From Candidatus Gastranaerophilales bacterium (GTDB taxonomy: Bacteria > Cyanobacteriota > Vampirovibrionia > Gastranaerophilales > Gastranaerophilaceae), in the NCBI GenBank assembly GCA_944324175.1, contig CALUVH010000012.1:1-64000 (forward strand): a stretch of DNA of 64,000 nucleotides. The letters run 5' to 3'. Shown piece by piece: positions 62,264 to 64,000 of the stretch. Under the pieces are notes generated by a model that searched no databases, had not been told where the DNA came from, and saw only the letters and a list, made by a program, of their open reading frames with translations. The position numbers and the translations under genes are program-made. Numbering within the stretch: the stretch's first letter is position 1; each line of letters starts with the position of its first letter.

Positions 62264-63310
62264 ATGTGTGATGTAATAACGATAGGCAGTGCAACGATGG
62301 ATGTATTTGTTGAAAGCGATGACGCAAATATTGTATCCGTTTGTACCAAGAATAAAAAATCCAGTTTTATGAGCTATCCTTACGGAGCGAAAATTGAAAT
62401 CACAGACTTTGCTTCAAACGTAGGCGGAGGGGGAGTAAACACTGCAATGAATTTTGCTAATCTCGGGCTTAAAACATCCGCTATATTCAAAATCGGGAAT
62501 GACATATATTCAGATGGTATACTTGAATCCTTCAAAGATAAAAATGTAGACTTGTCAAATATAATTCAAAATCCAGAAGAAACGACCGGTTTTTCAATAA
62601 TCCTTGTAAGTTTCCAAGGCGATAGAACAGTATTGGCGCACAGAGGCGCTAACGCACATATAAAAAAATCAGATATTAACTTCAATGCGATTAAGAATGC
62701 TAAACTCCTATACATCGCACCACTAAACGGTGAAAGCAACAAAGTACTCGACGATCTTGTACAATTTGCAAAGGAAAATGGAGTATTCGTATGCTTTAAC
62801 GCAGGTACTTCAAGTATAAAAAGAGGCTATAACTACCTGAAAAGCATTTTATCAACAGCACAAATCGTTGTAATGAACAAAGAAGAAGCATCTCTTGCAA
62901 CCCAAATTCAAGAACGACCTGACACTCGCGATCAGAAATATTCTTGTGAAAAAATTCACCCTGATGTAAAAGAGATGTTTAAAAAGTTAAAAGTCAGCGA
63001 TTATCAGGTAATCGTAATTACAGATGGCGGTAACGGTGCGTACGCATACGACGGTAAACAATACTATATTTGTCCGCTGTTTGATGCACCAGTTGTATCT
63101 ACGCTCGGAGCAGGTGACGCGTTTGCATCCACTTTTTGCGCAGCACTAAAAAGAACTAACCGCGATATCGGAAAATCACTTATGTACGCCTCAGTAAACT
63201 CAGCAGGAGTCGTCTCAAAATTCGGTGCAACCCAAGGGTTACTGACCTTTGAGGAGATAGAAAAAGCGCTCAGCGAACATCCTGAATACACCTATGAAAC
63301 CGTTGAATAA
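62264..63310 (+). CDS. PfkB-family carbohydrate/nucleoside kinase
   Basis: 348 residues, AAGGGAGAAA site. The N-terminal ITIGSATMDVFVE and GGGGVNTAMNFANLGL are the first PfkB signature. STLGAGDAFASTF carries the catalytic GAGD, although the usual DTxGAGD Asp is Ser. The family includes ribokinase, adenosine kinase and fructokinase, and the substrate is not predictable. It is monocistronic. Confidence 0.9.
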   Translation: MCDVITIGSATMDVFVESDDANIVSVCTKNKKSSFMSYPYGAKIEITDFASNVGGGGVNTAMNFANLGLKTSAIFKIGNDIYSDGILESFKDKNVDLSNIIQNPEETTGFSIILVSFQGDRTVLAHRGANAHIKKSDINFNAIKNAKLLYIAPLNGESNKVLDDLVQFAKENGVFVCFNAGTSSIKRGYNYLKSILSTAQIVVMNKEEASLATQIQERPDTRDQKYSCEKIHPDVKEMFKKLKVSDYQVIVITDGGNGAYAYDGKQYYICPLFDAPVVSTLGAGDAFASTFCAALKRTNRDIGKSLMYASVNSAGVVSKFGATQGLLTFEEIEKALSEHPEYTYETVE

Positions 63311-63694
63311 TTTTTCATAACTATAAAAATTTATCGTCGGATTGGTAAATCCGACCTTCAGTAACAGCTGAGCCGATAGGCTCTATTATTCCATTATTCA
63401 AGGTTTTATCATCTTTTATCGTCTGATTTTACTTTTCACAGGCTGCAAATAGGAGTAAAGAGTCATGCTGAATTTATTTCAGCATCTCTTTTGGTTCTGT
63501 CGGATTGGGAGCTTTTCGAGATTCTGAAACAAGTTCAGGATGGTGGACGAAGTCCACTTTCTGACCTTGGAACGATTATACGTAATATCGCCTTTTAAAG
63601 GGGGCGAGAACCTGCAACGATTTTTGTAAATGGCGGCTTTTAACAGGCTACAAAAAAGGGGGGATTTGGAAATGGAGAGAAGGGGAAAATAAAA
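63311..63694. repeat. Palindrome-rich non-coding spacer
   Basis: No gene was found. Five short perfect inverted repeats occur: GTCGGAT/ATCCGAC (63336-63355), GAGCC/GGCTC (63370-63383), ATGCTGAA/TTCAGCAT (63465-63485), CTGAA/TTCAG (63523-63537) and GTGGAC/GTCCAC (63543-63557). GTCGGATTGG appears directly repeated at 63336 and near 63499. This resembles a mosaic of REP/MITE-type intergenic repeats. Confidence 0.6.
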
Positions 63695-63718
63695 CAGGTG
63701 CCTTGGATTAGGCACCTG
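63695..63718 (-). terminator. Intrinsic terminator for the right-edge minus-strand gene
   Basis: CAGGTGCC, an eight-base loop and GGCACCTG form the stem. Read on the minus strand it is followed by TTTTATTTT. Confidence 0.88.
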
Positions 63719-63793
63719 CTGTTTGTGAATGTTTTTTTATTTTTGACAATTCAATATAATTAATTTACCTTTAAATTATAAATTCGACTTACA

Positions 63794-64000
63794 TCACTTA
63801 ACACATCTGGCCAAGCATCCAGAATAACTTAATCCAGGAGTACCCCACGCTATCCATGTTCTATAGAAGGTAAATGAATAAGCACGGAAAATATTGGGAG
63901 GATTTCCAATAGTTTCAGGCTCATTAACCCAATATTCAGTGGAATTAACTGACCAATTAAGCTCAGCTACTCGCTCTTCATCAGAAGTTAAACTGCGTCT
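63794..64000 (-). CDS. C-terminal fragment of a DUF1566/Lcl-like or pilin-like surface protein
   Basis: A 68-residue open frame enters from the right edge and ends at TGA 63796-63794. It includes STEYWVNEP, AYSFTFYRTWIAWG, and the end YSGCLARCVK. The order YW, an aromatic stretch, then a final RCV resembles the C-terminus of DUF1566-type modules found on cell-surface and prepilin-like proteins. The start lies outside the window. The terminator downstream supports this as a real gene end. Confidence 0.55.
   Translation of the reverse strand, partial: RRSLTSDEERVAELNWSVNSTEYWVNEPETIGNPPNIFRAYSFTFYRTWIAWGTPGLSYSGCLARCVK

Noticed and set aside
63479-63715. Minus-strand frame of 78 codons in the palindrome-rich spacer
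   Set aside because: It runs through several inverted repeats and the terminator, has no Shine-Dalgarno site, and its ILNLFQNL-like string is a product of the repeat sequence.

Overview
The window is about 64 kb of AT-rich bacterial chromosome carrying mostly single-copy housekeeping genes. No rRNA, tRNA, CRISPR array, phage module or recognisable insertion sequence was seen. The gene set is anaerobe- and cyanobacteria-like: a NifU/NifS iron-sulphur pair, an LL-diaminopimelate-type aminotransferase with diaminopimelate decarboxylase, MlaE/MlaF-type lipid transport, FtsEX, and diguanylate cyclases with CHASE2 or GAF sensors. Prepilin-like proteins and proteins with a short N-terminal F-x-G tag also occur. 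Together these suggest a host-associated non-photosynthetic relative of Cyanobacteria (Melainabacteria/Vampirovibrionia, order Gastranaerophilales). That placement is an inference from gene content and base composition, not from a marker-gene tree.

Layout. 1-10.3 kb: start of an unidentified minus-strand gene, mnmG, an M49-like metallopeptidase with an F-x-G tag, a UDP-glucuronate decarboxylase, a degenerate PurD-like ATP-grasp protein, then the run dnaJ-queE-def-fmt-aroH. 10.3-24.8 kb: deoC and metF, a SulP transporter divergent from metF, metK with a structured-looking leader, clpB, glmS, mlaE-mlaF-aminotransferase, two small tagged or HEAT-like proteins, and mazG. 24.8-30.5 kb: minus-strand operon GT2-pgpH-ybeY-dgkA, then a GT39 membrane glycosyltransferase. 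30.6-36.4 kb: two hypothetical membrane proteins, then the operon lysA-cdaA-yitT. 36.5-43.8 kb: family 4 uracil-DNA glycosylase, nifU-nifS, and the minus-strand operon transketolase C-half-ftsE-ftsX-degenerate receiver/GGDEF protein-isochorismatase. 44-54.3 kb: a P/Q-rich HEAT protein, nadD-yqeK, a HerA-like protein without a P-loop but with a PcrA-type Tudor domain, a CHASE2-GGDEF cyclase, then yebC-GGDEF-tsaE-tsaB. 54.3-64 kb: a tagged HNH protein, a small protein, a prepilin-like protein, pnp, a tagged 765-residue protein, a PfkB kinase, a palindrome-rich spacer and a partial gene at the right edge.

Functional links. Both ends of c-di-AMP turnover are present: cyclase CdaA and HD phosphodiesterase PgpH. 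Two intact GGDEF proteins and one degenerate one point to c-di-GMP signalling. NifU/NifS could supply clusters to the [4Fe-4S] proteins QueE and the uracil-DNA glycosylase. Def and Fmt handle N-formyl-methionine, TsaE/TsaB and MnmG modify tRNA, and the aminotransferase plus LysA belong to the diaminopimelate/lysine route.

Two patterns recur across unrelated loci. (1) At least four, probably five, hypothetical proteins share a lysine/asparagine-rich N-terminus ending in an F-[S/T/K]-G or N-F-G motif within about 60 residues; two of them carry enzyme-like domains (M49-like peptidase, HNH nuclease). (2) Nine genes have a -10 box, often TGn-extended, ending 6 or 7 bases before the ATG with no spaced Shine-Dalgarno sequence, which predicts leaderless mRNAs. 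Most other genes have ordinary Shine-Dalgarno sites.
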